Source: Abiotrophia sp. HMSC24B09
GTDB taxonomy: Bacteria > Bacillota > Bacilli > Lactobacillales > Aerococcaceae
Direction: 5' to 3'
DNA: 17,580 nt
Assembly: GCF_001815865.1 (NCBI RefSeq)
Contig: NZ_KV822210.1
Span: 186,594 to 204,173 of the forward strand
The first letter of the stretch is position 1, and every line of letters begins with the position of its first letter. Of this stretch, positions 6,705 through 17,076 are shown piece by piece. Made by a program: the position numbers and the translations under genes. The notes beneath the pieces were generated by a model. It did not search any database. It was not told the DNA's origin and was given only the letters and a program-made list of their open reading frames with translations.

Positions 6705-6746
6705 ATGAAGTTATCAGCTATCAACCCAGGAGGTGGGCCTTCATGA
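6705..6746 (+). CDS. Short upstream ORF (13 codons) coupled to fucosidase gene
   Basis: This frame encodes MKLSAINPGGGPS. It has an excellent ribosome site, AGGAGG at 6692-6697, 7 bases before its ATG. Its TGA overlaps the fucosidase ATG as ATGA (6743-6746). The ribosome site of the fucosidase, AGGAGGTG (6728-6735), lies inside the short frame. Ribosomes translating the leader would end on top of the next start, the layout of translational coupling. It could equally be the remnant of an older gene start. No homologue is recognised. Confidence 0.4.
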   Translation: MKLSAINPGGGPS

Positions 6747-8053
6747 CCCAGACTCTGGCTCAAATTATGGAGCGGACTCAATGGTTCCGTCAGGCGCGTT
6801 TTGGCATGTTCCTACACTGGGGGCTTTACAGCATTCCCGCTCGAGGTGAGTGGGTCTATAGCCATGACCCAGGAATCGTGGAAAGATACCCTGGCTATCT
6901 AGACTGCTTCAATCCCGCGGGCTACCAGCCCCAGGAATGGGCACGTCAAGCCAAGGCGGCAGGTATGCAGTATATGATTTTGACGGCTAAGCACCACGAC
7001 GGTTTTTGCCTTTTTGATAGCCGGTGGACGGACTACAAGGCGACTAATACTCCTTGTGGCCGGGACTTGGTAGGGGAATTTGTCGATGCTGCACGTGCTG
7101 AAGGACTCAAGGTCGGCCTCTATTACAGTCTCTTAGACTGGCACCACCCTGACTATCCACATGCGGGTGACCCTTATCATCCCCGCAAGCACCAAGCAGC
7201 TGATCCAGGCCAAGATTTCAATCGTTATGTTGAGTATATGCACCGTCAGGTCGAAGAATTAGTGACCCAGTATGGCCGATTGGATATCCTCTGGTTTGAC
7301 TTCTCTTATGGTCAAATGTGTGGACAGGCTTGGCGGGCCCAAGAATTGATTGAGCTCGTGCGGGGGCACCAGCCTTGGATTTTGATTGATAATCGTTTGG
7401 AGACATCTGGCGAGGGCTTTGGCAGTATTGTAACTGAGACCATTAGCGACTATGCCGGAGACTTTGTCAGTCCTGAGCAAGTGGTACCACATGAGGGCAT
7501 CCGTAACGAAGCCGGAAACTTTGTCCCTTGGGAACTCTGCTTGACCATGAATAATAACTGGGCCTATCACGCTAGAGATCATTACTATAAGTCATCCGCA
7601 ACGCTCATACATAAGCTGGTGGAGTGCGTGGCCAAGGAGGGCAATATGTTGCTCAATATCGGGCCAACCGCTCAAGGTCGCTTCCCAGCTGAAAGTCAGG
7701 CCATTCTGCGTGATTTTTCTGACTGGATGGATTTACACTCGGAAAGTATCTATGGTTGCGGCTATGCAGACTTACCAAAACCTGACTGGGGCTACTATAC
7801 GCGCAAAGGGCAGACCATCTATGCCCATCTCTTCGAGCAGCCGATTGGGCCCCTTTATTTGCCGGGGATTGACCGCGATCAAATCAAGCGGATTTCTTGG
7901 TTGAATGATGGCTCAGAGCTCCAGGTTTCGGACAGTTGGAATATCAAGGCCTTTCCAGGCTTGACCTTCGTCCAAATGGGGGAAGTAGAGCACTATACTT
8001 ATCTCCTACCTAACCAGATTGATGCCGTGCTGAAGATTGAATTGAAGGATTAA
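6743..8053 (+). CDS. GH29 alpha-L-fucosidase, intracellular
   Basis: This 436-residue glycoside hydrolase removes alpha-linked L-fucose from oligosaccharides. GH29 hallmarks are FGMFLHWGLYS (20-30), the substrate-binding TAKHHDGFCLF (81-91) and the predicted nucleophile Asp186 in ILWFDFSYG. Further conserved blocks are NNNWAYH and LLNIGPTAQG, which normally closes the catalytic barrel; a beta-sandwich tail follows. There is no signal peptide or anchor, so it acts on imported glycan fragments. The start is fixed by AGGAGGTG, a near-perfect anti-SD match 7 bases upstream. Linkage preference (alpha-1,2 versus 1,3/1,4) cannot be read off. The gene has its own promoter, cre site and terminator. 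Confidence 0.93.
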   Translation: MTQTLAQIMERTQWFRQARFGMFLHWGLYSIPARGEWVYSHDPGIVERYPGYLDCFNPAGYQPQEWARQAKAAGMQYMILTAKHHDGFCLFDSRWTDYKATNTPCGRDLVGEFVDAARAEGLKVGLYYSLLDWHHPDYPHAGDPYHPRKHQAADPGQDFNRYVEYMHRQVEELVTQYGRLDILWFDFSYGQMCGQAWRAQELIELVRGHQPWILIDNRLETSGEGFGSIVTETISDYAGDFVSPEQVVPHEGIRNEAGNFVPWELCLTMNNNWAYHARDHYYKSSATLIHKLVECVAKEGNMLLNIGPTAQGRFPAESQAILRDFSDWMDLHSESIYGCGYADLPKPDWGYYTRKGQTIYAHLFEQPIGPLYLPGIDRDQIKRISWLNDGSELQVSDSWNIKAFPGLTFVQMGEVEHYTYLLPNQIDAVLKIELKD

Positions 8054-8062
8054 AAGGACATA

Positions 8063-8090
8063 GAGGCTAGGTCAAACTGGCCTCTTTTTT
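8063..8090 (+). terminator. Terminator after fucosidase gene
   Basis: An 8-bp stem GAGGCTAG / CTGGCCTC with one G-T pair and a 6-nt loop is followed by six T residues. It begins 9 bases after the stop codon. Confidence 0.9.
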
Positions 8091-8132
8091 ATACGCATAT
8101 CACTAGCACTGAGGGGATCTTTTGCGTATACT
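8090..8132. promoter_or_regulatory. Inverted repeat and possible -10 box upstream of walJ
   Basis: TATACGCA (8090-8097) and TGCGTATA (8123-8130) form an 8-bp inverted repeat around a 25-base spacer. A TATACT at 8127-8132 could serve as a -10 box for the next gene, but no convincing -35 is seen. If so, the repeat would overlap the promoter and could be an operator. Confidence 0.3.
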
Positions 8133-8214
8133 AGACAGTGGAGATGAGACTAGAGAAAAATTCCAGAGGGTCTTAGATAGCGTGTGATTTGAAGATAGGG
8201 AAGTAGGCGAGTGT

Positions 8215-9045
8215 GTGATAGTAAGAGCGCAGGAAATGAGCCAGAATGCTAATGGCTTAAGATTTTCAATCTTGGCGTCTGGTAGTAGCGGCAATGTCAC
8301 CTATGTGGAGTCAGACCGCCAACGACTCTTGGTCGATGCGGGTTTGAGTGGCAAGAAAATAGAATCTTTGATGGCCCAGATTGACCGCAGTGTGGCCGAT
8401 GTGGATGCTATTTTGGTGACGCATGAACATAAGGACCATATTCATGGGGTAGGGGTTTTATCCCGCAAATATAATTTGCCAGTTTATGCTAATAAGGCCA
8501 CCTGGCAAGCCATGGATGGGATGCTGGGGGCTATTGACCCTGACAACCGTCGCGAGTTAGAACCAGATCAGTTGGTGACCTTCGGGGACGTGGATGTTTT
8601 AACCTATCAAGTCAGCCATGATGCGGCCATGCCTCAGTTCTATGCCTTCCAACAGGGAGATAAGCAGTTCGTCATGTTGACGGACTCAGGCTATGTCAGT
8701 GAAAGACTTCGTAGCCTTTTGCAGAATGCCAACGCCTATCTGATTGAATCTAACCACGAGATTGAAATGTTGCGCTATGGCGCCTATCCTTGGTCGCTTA
8801 AGCAACGGATTTTGGGCGATAAGGGCCATTTGTCTAATGAAGATGGCGCCCTAGCCATGGTGGATATGTTAGGGGCCAGCACCCAAGATATTTATTTGGG
8901 CCACTTGAGTAAAGAAAATAACACCAAGGAGCTAGCCCTCTCTACCTGTACTGGTATTCTAGAACAACATGATATTGAAGTTGGTCGCCGACTCAAGGTT
9001 CATATGACCGATCCCGAACTAGCGACACCGCTTAAGTATCTTTAA
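8215..9045 (+). CDS. walJ: WalJ/YycJ-like metallo-beta-lactamase-fold hydrolase
   Basis: This is a cytoplasmic protein of the metallo-beta-lactamase superfamily. The N-terminal LRFSILASGSSGNVTYVES and LLVDAGLSGKK are diagnostic of YycJ/WalJ. The metal-binding motif THEHKDH, later histidines in SHD and SNHE, and GHLS complete the active site. In Bacillus and relatives walJ closes the walRKHIJ cell-wall-stress operon; the protein is linked to cell-division/DNA-replication coordination and has nuclease-like relatives. Here it stands alone between terminators. The start is uncertain: GTG at 8215 has only a weak AGG upstream, while ATG at 8236 gives an N-terminus (MSQNANGLRFS) closer to the family's usual start and is equally plausible (269 residues). 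Confidence 0.88.
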   Translation: MIVRAQEMSQNANGLRFSILASGSSGNVTYVESDRQRLLVDAGLSGKKIESLMAQIDRSVADVDAILVTHEHKDHIHGVGVLSRKYNLPVYANKATWQAMDGMLGAIDPDNRRELEPDQLVTFGDVDVLTYQVSHDAAMPQFYAFQQGDKQFVMLTDSGYVSERLRSLLQNANAYLIESNHEIEMLRYGAYPWSLKQRILGDKGHLSNEDGALAMVDMLGASTQDIYLGHLSKENNTKELALSTCTGILEQHDIEVGRRLKVHMTDPELATPLKYL

Positions 9046-9060
9046 TCATTTAAATTCGGA

Positions 9061-9081
9061 CCCGCCTTTTGGCGGGTTTTT
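9061..9081 (+). terminator. Terminator after walJ
   Basis: A GC-rich stem CCCGCC / GGCGGG with a TTTT loop is followed by five T residues, 15 bases after the stop codon. Confidence 0.92.
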
Positions 9082-9175
9082 ATCTTTTTAGCGGTAGATA
9101 AGAACAAGTCTTCTCAAGTCAAGAGGGTAGCCTACAACAGCCATAATTTCTGATAATTTATCTATAGTTTTGAGA

Positions 9176-9204
9176 TAGTTATTGTGTAAGCGCAGTCATA
9201 TAAT
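9176..9204 (+). promoter_or_regulatory. Probable promoter of the endoglycosidase gene
   Basis: A perfect TATAAT lies at 9199-9204, 39 bases before the start codon. The position 17 bases upstream reads TAGTTA, a weak -35. The strong -10 and the adjoining cre site support the assignment. Confidence 0.5.
9185..9198. promoter_or_regulatory. Putative cre operator (CcpA site), endoglycosidase
   Basis: TGTAAGCGCAGTCA matches the cre consensus TGWAANCGNTNWCA at 13 of 14 positions. It abuts the -10 box directly, inside the promoter spacer, so binding would exclude RNA polymerase. Confidence 0.6.
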
Positions 9205-9243
9205 GGGGATAAAGCAAGACCAAATATGAAAGGAGTTAGAAGT

Positions 9244-12200
9244 ATGAGCAAGACAAATGTTTCCCCCCATTGGCAAATGAAGGCAGCCCTAGCCTCTTCC
9301 CTGGCCATTGGTTTGTTGTTGGCTGGCGCCCCTCGGGTAGCGGCGGAAGAAGTGGTGACTTCAGATTCAGAGGCATCCTTGGACCAGACCAGCCCCAAGG
9401 CTGAGGTCAACCAAGCTGTCACGTCCCCTAGTGACAGTTCGAGCTTAAGTGAAGAGCCGGCCTCCAGTTCTGATGGCAGTGAGTCAGATCAGACCAGTCA
9501 AGCGAGTGTAGAAAGCAATCAAACAAGCGCTAATCCTGCCCCGGCTCAAGAAGTGCCTGACACACCGCAAAAGCAAGGCGGAGAGGTCAAGCCAAAGGAA
9601 GTGAAGTTCCAAAACTGGCAAGAGCTCCTGGATTGGCAACCGGGAGTGCGACAAGATGATGAGATTAACCGGGCCAGTGTCCCCCTAGCTTCACGTTATC
9701 AAGGACATGTAGTCAACCCAACGGCTAACCCAGACGCCAAGGTCCAAGCCCTATCGAATATGAACGCTAAGGCAGAAGATCATGCTTCGGTTGGGGGCGA
9801 GGAGTTTAAGACTTATGCTTTCGACCACTGGCAATACCTAGATTCCATGGTCTTCTGGGATGGTTTAGTACCAAGCCCTGATGTCATTGATGCTGGCCAC
9901 CGTAATGGGGTGCCAGTCTATGGGACCCTCTTCTTCAACTGGTCCACGAGTCGTGCCGACCGCAAACGTTTCTTAGAGTTCTTGCAAGAAGACCAAGAAG
10001 GCTCTAATACCTTCCCGCTCGCTCGCAAGCTGGTTGACGTGGCCAAATACTATGGCTATGATGGCTACTTTATCAACCAAGAAACCACCGGCCATGGCCT
10101 CTATGGCAAGGGTGAGAAGATGCGGCAGTTCATGCTCTATGCTAAACAATATGCCGCTGAGCAAAAAGTGAACCTCAAATTTTCTTGGTATGATGCCTTT
10201 GATATTAACGGCCAACGTAATCACCAAAACGCCCTAACAGAAGTGAACCGCGATTACATGAAGGCAGAAAAACCACAAGGTCCAGTTCCAGTTGACGAGT
10301 TCTTCGCCAACTTCAACTGGGGTAAGGCATCAGTGGATGAATCAGTCGATAGCGCCAAGGCGGTCAATCGTTCCCAGTATGATGTCTACATGGGCTTTGA
10401 ATTACAGAAGAACTCTTATAAGACCCAGGTGCCATTCTGGGACTTGCTAGATGAACAAGGCAAGCTTCGTACTTCTCTGGGGCTCTTTGCACCGGATTCC
10501 ATCCTTGGCATTGGGACCACCGGGGAAAGTTACCACCGGGAAGAAAACAACTTCTGGACGGGCTTGCAACAAGACCCAACCAAACCAAAACCAGAAGATA
10601 GCACTTGGTATGGCTTGTCCGGTTATATCGCGGACAAAACAGCCATTCTAGGCGACCAATTCCACACCAGCTTCAATACGGGTCACGGTAAACGCTGGTA
10701 TGTAGATGGCCAAGTCTCCAAAGACTCTGAATGGAACTACCGGTCGGTGTCTGGAATTTTGCCAACCTGGCGTTGGTGGATTCGCTCTAAGAATGGGGAG
10801 GCTGGCCTTAAGGGCGACTATGACTTTGAAGATGCCTATAACGGAGGGAACTCGCTTCAATTCTCAGGTCATTTAGGGGCTAAGAATCCCGAAGAAGCCA
10901 TGCTTTATGCCACCAAATTAGCTGTGGGTGAGACTACGCAGTTGAAGCTAGCCCACAAAGGTGGCCTAGGAAGTCGTGTCCGGGTCGGCTTAGCCACCCA
11001 GGCCAACTATAGCGCCGATAGCTTCCATTACTTTGATTTAAGGCCAGACAAAGACTGGCACCAAGATACTTTGGACCTATCTAGCTTGAAGGGCAAGACT
11101 ATCTATGCCATTAAGTTTGCCTTTGAAAGTGAGACAGATCAAGCTGCTTATCGCTTCAACCTAGGGCAAATCGACCTCTTGAAGACGGCAACAGCCCCTG
11201 TGGCTCCAAGCCAAGTTCAGGTTGTGTCTAAGCAACTCAGCTCTAGCCGTCAGGCACAAGCCCATCTAGCCTTTACACCAAGTGCCAATGCGGATTACTA
11301 TGAAGTCTATCAAGAAGTCGCACCTAATAAATGGCAATTACTGACAGGTTCATCTAACCACCATATTTATTTGGCTAAGGTTAGTCGGCCACAGGATGCC
11401 ATTGGGACGACCCAACGGCTTAAGGTAGTAGCCGTTGGCAAGAATGGCTTGCGGTCTGAAGCCGGCTATGCGACTTTTGACTGGCAAATGACCACGTCTG
11501 ATACGACCCAACCACAAGAGCAGGCACCTAATATTGTGCCAGGAGCTACTGTGACCTTTGCTTCCGGTCCTAGCGATGGTTCTGAGCCAGCTGATGCCAT
11601 GTTGAACGGGACCATTACCTCTAATGCCGACAAATGGTGTATTCTAGATCCTCAAGGCCATGTCGACATTAAGCTCAGCCAGGTCAGAACGGTCCGCCGA
11701 TGGGTGGTTGAACATGCCGGGGCTGGTGGCGAGTCTGTCAATGACGGTCTCATGAATACCCGCGACTTTGACCTCTACTACAAGGATATGAACACCGGGG
11801 AATGGTTATTGGCTAAATCAATTCGTGGCAACCGCGCCCATGTAACGGATGTGGACCTAGATCGACCAATCACTGCTCAAGAATGGCGTTTGGATGTGGT
11901 GACTTCCCATAACGGAACGCCTTGGGGGGCCATTCGTATCTATAACTGGAAGATGTATGAACAAGCTGCTTCCAAAGAATCCACCAACCTGCCAATGGCT
12001 AATGTGGCCGCTCAATCTTTGGGAAATGGCTATGTCCAAGTTGGTTTGAACAAGGTGCCTGCCAAGGCCACAGTGAGACTCTATGCTGACCGGGAAGCGA
12101 CTCAGCTATTAGGGGAAGTAAGGGCTGATCAAGCGGGAGACTACAGTTTCCGACCAGTTCGCTTAGCAGAAGGCAGCCATTTGCTCTACTATAAGACCTG

Positions 12201-13803
12201 GGAAGAAGGCAAGGAAGCTAGCAACCTGTCCGCAGTCTTGGTAGATGCCACTAGCGCTCACCAAAAGATTAAGGAAGTCAGCCTGGAACAAGGCTTAGAG
12301 CAAACGGTCTATCATGTCAAGGATGGCTTGAATCTAGCAGGTGCTAAATTGCGCGTTCGTTTAGAAGGAGCCAAAGAGGATCAACTCATTAACCTGACCC
12401 ACCCAGGGGTGACAGTCAGCGGTTATGATGCGACTAAGCTAGGTGCTCAAGATCTAACTGTCAGCTACCTGGGCCAAACCCTAGCTCAAACACTGAGAGT
12501 CTATGTGGCTAAGGCCGACTCGAACGATGACAGTAAGGAAATTACCCATCTGGCTATTACGACTCTGCCAAATCAACACTATCGTCCGGGCCAAGATTTG
12601 GATTTATCCAAGGGCAGATTCCAAGTAGTGTATTCAGACCAAAGCCACCACACCCATACCTTCCAAGATCCAGGTGTTACATTCTCTGGTTATGACCCTC
12701 AACGACTAGGTGAGCAGACCTTGACCCTACACTATCAAGACTTTACCGTGGACTTCTCCGTTTGGGTGGAAAAAGAAGAAGCTAACTTCGAATATCTCAA
12801 CCAGAAATTAGCTGAAGTTGAGCGTCTGCTTCCACATTACCGCTATCAATTTGCGACCCCAGAAGAACAGGCGGCCCTTAAGGATAGTGTCAGCAAGGCT
12901 CAGGACTTAGTCAAGGCAGCGCAGACCGCTGAGCAAGCTCAGGTAGATGTGGCACTAGCTAATTTGAATAAAGCCCTAGGCAAGCTATCTGGCCAGAAAG
13001 GTCGCGATGAGGCGCGCCTGGTTCTAGGGGCAGTGGCCTCATTAGGTCAGGACTGGGCGGATCGTCTACAAGATCCTGAATTAAAGGACAAACTAAGCAA
13101 ACAAGTTATTCAGGCACGGAACTTGATGGATCAAGACTTGGTAAGCCCGGCAGACTTTGCGACAGCTAAGGCGCAACTTGAAGAAAGCATCTTAGCAGCT
13201 AAGAAAGTGACGCCAACCGTCTTGCATGACCCAGGTCACGATGTGACCGTCGCCTTCTCAGGGCTGGAGCCAAGTCGGATTACGGGTCTCAAGGTTGGTA
13301 AGCTAGGGCCAGAAGACCTGACGGAAGCCGAAAAACAAGCCTTAGCGGGACGGCAAGCCCTTGTCTACGATATCGAAGGCCAAGACGCTCAGGGTCAAGA
13401 TGTGGATACGCAATACCCAGCTAAGGTCAGTCTACCATCGCCTCAAGATCAAAAAGTAGAGCAAGTACTCTTCCTGCCTGAGGACGGGCCAGCCCAAAGC
13501 TTGCCTTTCCAAATTCAAGATGGCCGGGTTGTCTTTGAGGGACCACACTTTACCCACTACGCCTTAGTCTTCGCTAAGGCAGAACAAAGCCAAGAACCGA
13601 GTCAACCAGGACAAAGTAAACCGGTTGGGACAGAACAAGAAGTAACCCAACCTAGACCTGCTGGTGACAAGGTGCTAGCAGCTGCTAGCCATGACGACCG
13701 CCTACCCGAAACGGGTGAGAGCCCATCTGGCTTTGTCCTAGGTGGACTGGTCCTGTCCTTCTTAGGAATCTTAGGTCTTCGTCCTAAACGTGAGAGAGAG
13801 TAA
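9244..13803 (+). CDS. Cell-wall-anchored GH85 endo-beta-N-acetylglucosaminidase (Endo-D-like)
   Basis: This 1519-residue surface enzyme should cut the chitobiose core of N-glycans on host glycoproteins. In order: signal peptide (1-34, cleavage near VAA-EE), Ser-rich linker (38-115), GH85 barrel (about 120-475) with catalytic Asn278 and Glu280 in GYFINQETTG, carbohydrate-binding-like beta-sandwich (about 500-650), Fn3-like domain (655-750), F5/8-type C domain (about 762-906), two bacterial Ig-like modules (about 1010-1092 and 1100-1177) sharing PGVTxSGYD and LGxQxLT, a FIVAR-like helical region (1180-1310), a beta domain (1322-1440), a Pro/Gln-rich spacer, LPETG (1487-1491), a membrane segment and a basic tail. 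Sortase would attach it to peptidoglycan. The ATG at 9244 is preferred because AAAGGAG lies about 8 bases before it. An in-frame ATG at 9226 precedes that site. Length is close to pneumococcal Endo-D. Confidence 0.94.
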   Translation: MSKTNVSPHWQMKAALASSLAIGLLLAGAPRVAAEEVVTSDSEASLDQTSPKAEVNQAVTSPSDSSSLSEEPASSSDGSESDQTSQASVESNQTSANPAPAQEVPDTPQKQGGEVKPKEVKFQNWQELLDWQPGVRQDDEINRASVPLASRYQGHVVNPTANPDAKVQALSNMNAKAEDHASVGGEEFKTYAFDHWQYLDSMVFWDGLVPSPDVIDAGHRNGVPVYGTLFFNWSTSRADRKRFLEFLQEDQEGSNTFPLARKLVDVAKYYGYDGYFINQETTGHGLYGKGEKMRQFMLYAKQYAAEQKVNLKFSWYDAFDINGQRNHQNALTEVNRDYMKAEKPQGPVPVDEFFANFNWGKASVDESVDSAKAVNRSQYDVYMGFELQKNSYKTQVPFWDLLDEQGKLRTSLGLFAPDSILGIGTTGESYHREENNFWTGLQQDPTKPKPEDSTWYGLSGYIADKTAILGDQFHTSFNTGHGKRWYVDGQVSKDSEWNYRSVSGILPTWRWWIRSKNGEAGLKGDYDFEDAYNGGNSLQFSGHLGAKNPEEAMLYATKLAVGETTQLKLAHKGGLGSRVRVGLATQANYSADSFHYFDLRPDKDWHQDTLDLSSLKGKTIYAIKFAFESETDQAAYRFNLGQIDLLKTATAPVAPSQVQVVSKQLSSSRQAQAHLAFTPSANADYYEVYQEVAPNKWQLLTGSSNHHIYLAKVSRPQDAIGTTQRLKVVAVGKNGLRSEAGYATFDWQMTTSDTTQPQEQAPNIVPGATVTFASGPSDGSEPADAMLNGTITSNADKWCILDPQGHVDIKLSQVRTVRRWVVEHAGAGGESVNDGLMNTRDFDLYYKDMNTGEWLLAKSIRGNRAHVTDVDLDRPITAQEWRLDVVTSHNGTPWGAIRIYNWKMYEQAASKESTNLPMANVAAQSLGNGYVQVGLNKVPAKATVRLYADREATQLLGEVRADQAGDYSFRPVRLAEGSHLLYYKTWEEGKEASNLSAVLVDATSAHQKIKEVSLEQGLEQTVYHVKDGLNLAGAKLRVRLEGAKEDQLINLTHPGVTVSGYDATKLGAQDLTVSYLGQTLAQTLRVYVAKADSNDDSKEITHLAITTLPNQHYRPGQDLDLSKGRFQVVYSDQSHHTHTFQDPGVTFSGYDPQRLGEQTLTLHYQDFTVDFSVWVEKEEANFEYLNQKLAEVERLLPHYRYQFATPEEQAALKDSVSKAQDLVKAAQTAEQAQVDVALANLNKALGKLSGQKGRDEARLVLGAVASLGQDWADRLQDPELKDKLSKQVIQARNLMDQDLVSPADFATAKAQLEESILAAKKVTPTVLHDPGHDVTVAFSGLEPSRITGLKVGKLGPEDLTEAEKQALAGRQALVYDIEGQDAQGQDVDTQYPAKVSLPSPQDQKVEQVLFLPEDGPAQSLPFQIQDGRVVFEGPHFTHYALVFAKAEQSQEPSQPGQSKPVGTEQEVTQPRPAGDKVLAAASHDDRLPETGESPSGFVLGGLVLSFLGILGLRPKRERE

Positions 13804-13809
13804 GAAGGC

Positions 13810-13836
13810 AAAACTGCCCCTTAGGGGCAGTTTTTT
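13810..13836 (+). terminator. Terminator after the endoglycosidase gene
   Basis: An 11-bp perfect stem (AAAACTGCCCC / GGGGCAGTTTT) with a TTA loop runs into a six-T tract. It begins 7 bases after the stop codon. Confidence 0.95.
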
Positions 13837-13870
13837 GTGGAGAATTGATAACAAGTTTGGGGAGCATGGG

Positions 13871-13898
13871 TTCCTGACCGAGGGACTTATGCTATAAT
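13871..13898 (+). promoter_or_regulatory. Extended -10 promoter of the beta-galactosidase gene
   Basis: TGCTATAAT (13890-13898) is an extended -10 element. The best -35 candidate, TTCCTG at 13871-13876, is weak, as is usual for extended -10 promoters. The predicted start is near 13905. No cre match of similar quality to the other three units is present. Confidence 0.7.
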
Positions 13899-13910
13899 AG
13901 AAAAGAAGGA

Positions 13911-13944
13911 AGCGCATCCAGATGTCTTGATTTGGCCATGCGCT
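13911..13944 (+). promoter_or_regulatory. 5'-leader hairpin upstream of beta-galactosidase
   Basis: AGCGCAT (13911-13917) pairs with ATGCGCT (13938-13944). Inside it CCAGAT pairs with ATTTGG (one G-U) around a GTCTTG loop, leaving a CC bulge on the 3' side. The 13-bp structure would sit only a few bases from the mRNA 5' end and directly before the ribosome site. There is no U-tract, so it is not a terminator. It could stabilise the message or tune translation. Confidence 0.5.
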
Positions 13945-13946
13945 GA

Positions 13947-16997
<3,051 letters not shown>

Positions 16998-17009
16998 GTC
17001 TCAAACAAG

Positions 17010-17036
17010 AAATCCAGGGCTCTTGTCCCTGGATTT
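17010..17036 (+). terminator. Terminator after beta-galactosidase
   Basis: A perfect 10-bp stem AAATCCAGGG / CCCTGGATTT with a 7-nt loop starts 12 bases after the stop codon. The following T-run is short (ATTTTAT), so efficiency is uncertain. The same arm sequences occur, in swapped order, in the CRISPR terminator at 358-385. Confidence 0.75.
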
Positions 17037-17040
17037 TATA

Positions 17041-17074
17041 AAAATAAGGCTAAGTTCTTTACTTAGCCTTTTAT
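17041..17074. terminator. Terminator of the convergent - strand gene
   Basis: AAGGCTAAGT (17046-17055) and ACTTAGCCTT (17061-17070) form a perfect 10-bp stem with a 5-nt loop. On the - strand it is followed by ATTTTTATAAAA, a good U-tract, so it mainly serves the gene to its right. Confidence 0.85.
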
Positions 17075-17076
17075 GT

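Noticed and set aside
6705..6743. Leader peptide MKLSAINPGGGPS as the remnant of a butyrate/acetate kinase-like start (AINPG)
   Set aside because: Only about five residues resemble the family's first phosphate loop, which is too short to distinguish from chance.
9226..9243. ATG at 9226 as start of the endoglycosidase
   Set aside because: The ribosome site AAAGGAG lies after this ATG and correctly before the ATG at 9244.
13938..13946. Two-codon ATG-CGC-TGA frame before the beta-galactosidase
   Set aside because: It has no ribosome site and its ATG is part of the hairpin's right arm, so it is better explained by the hairpin.
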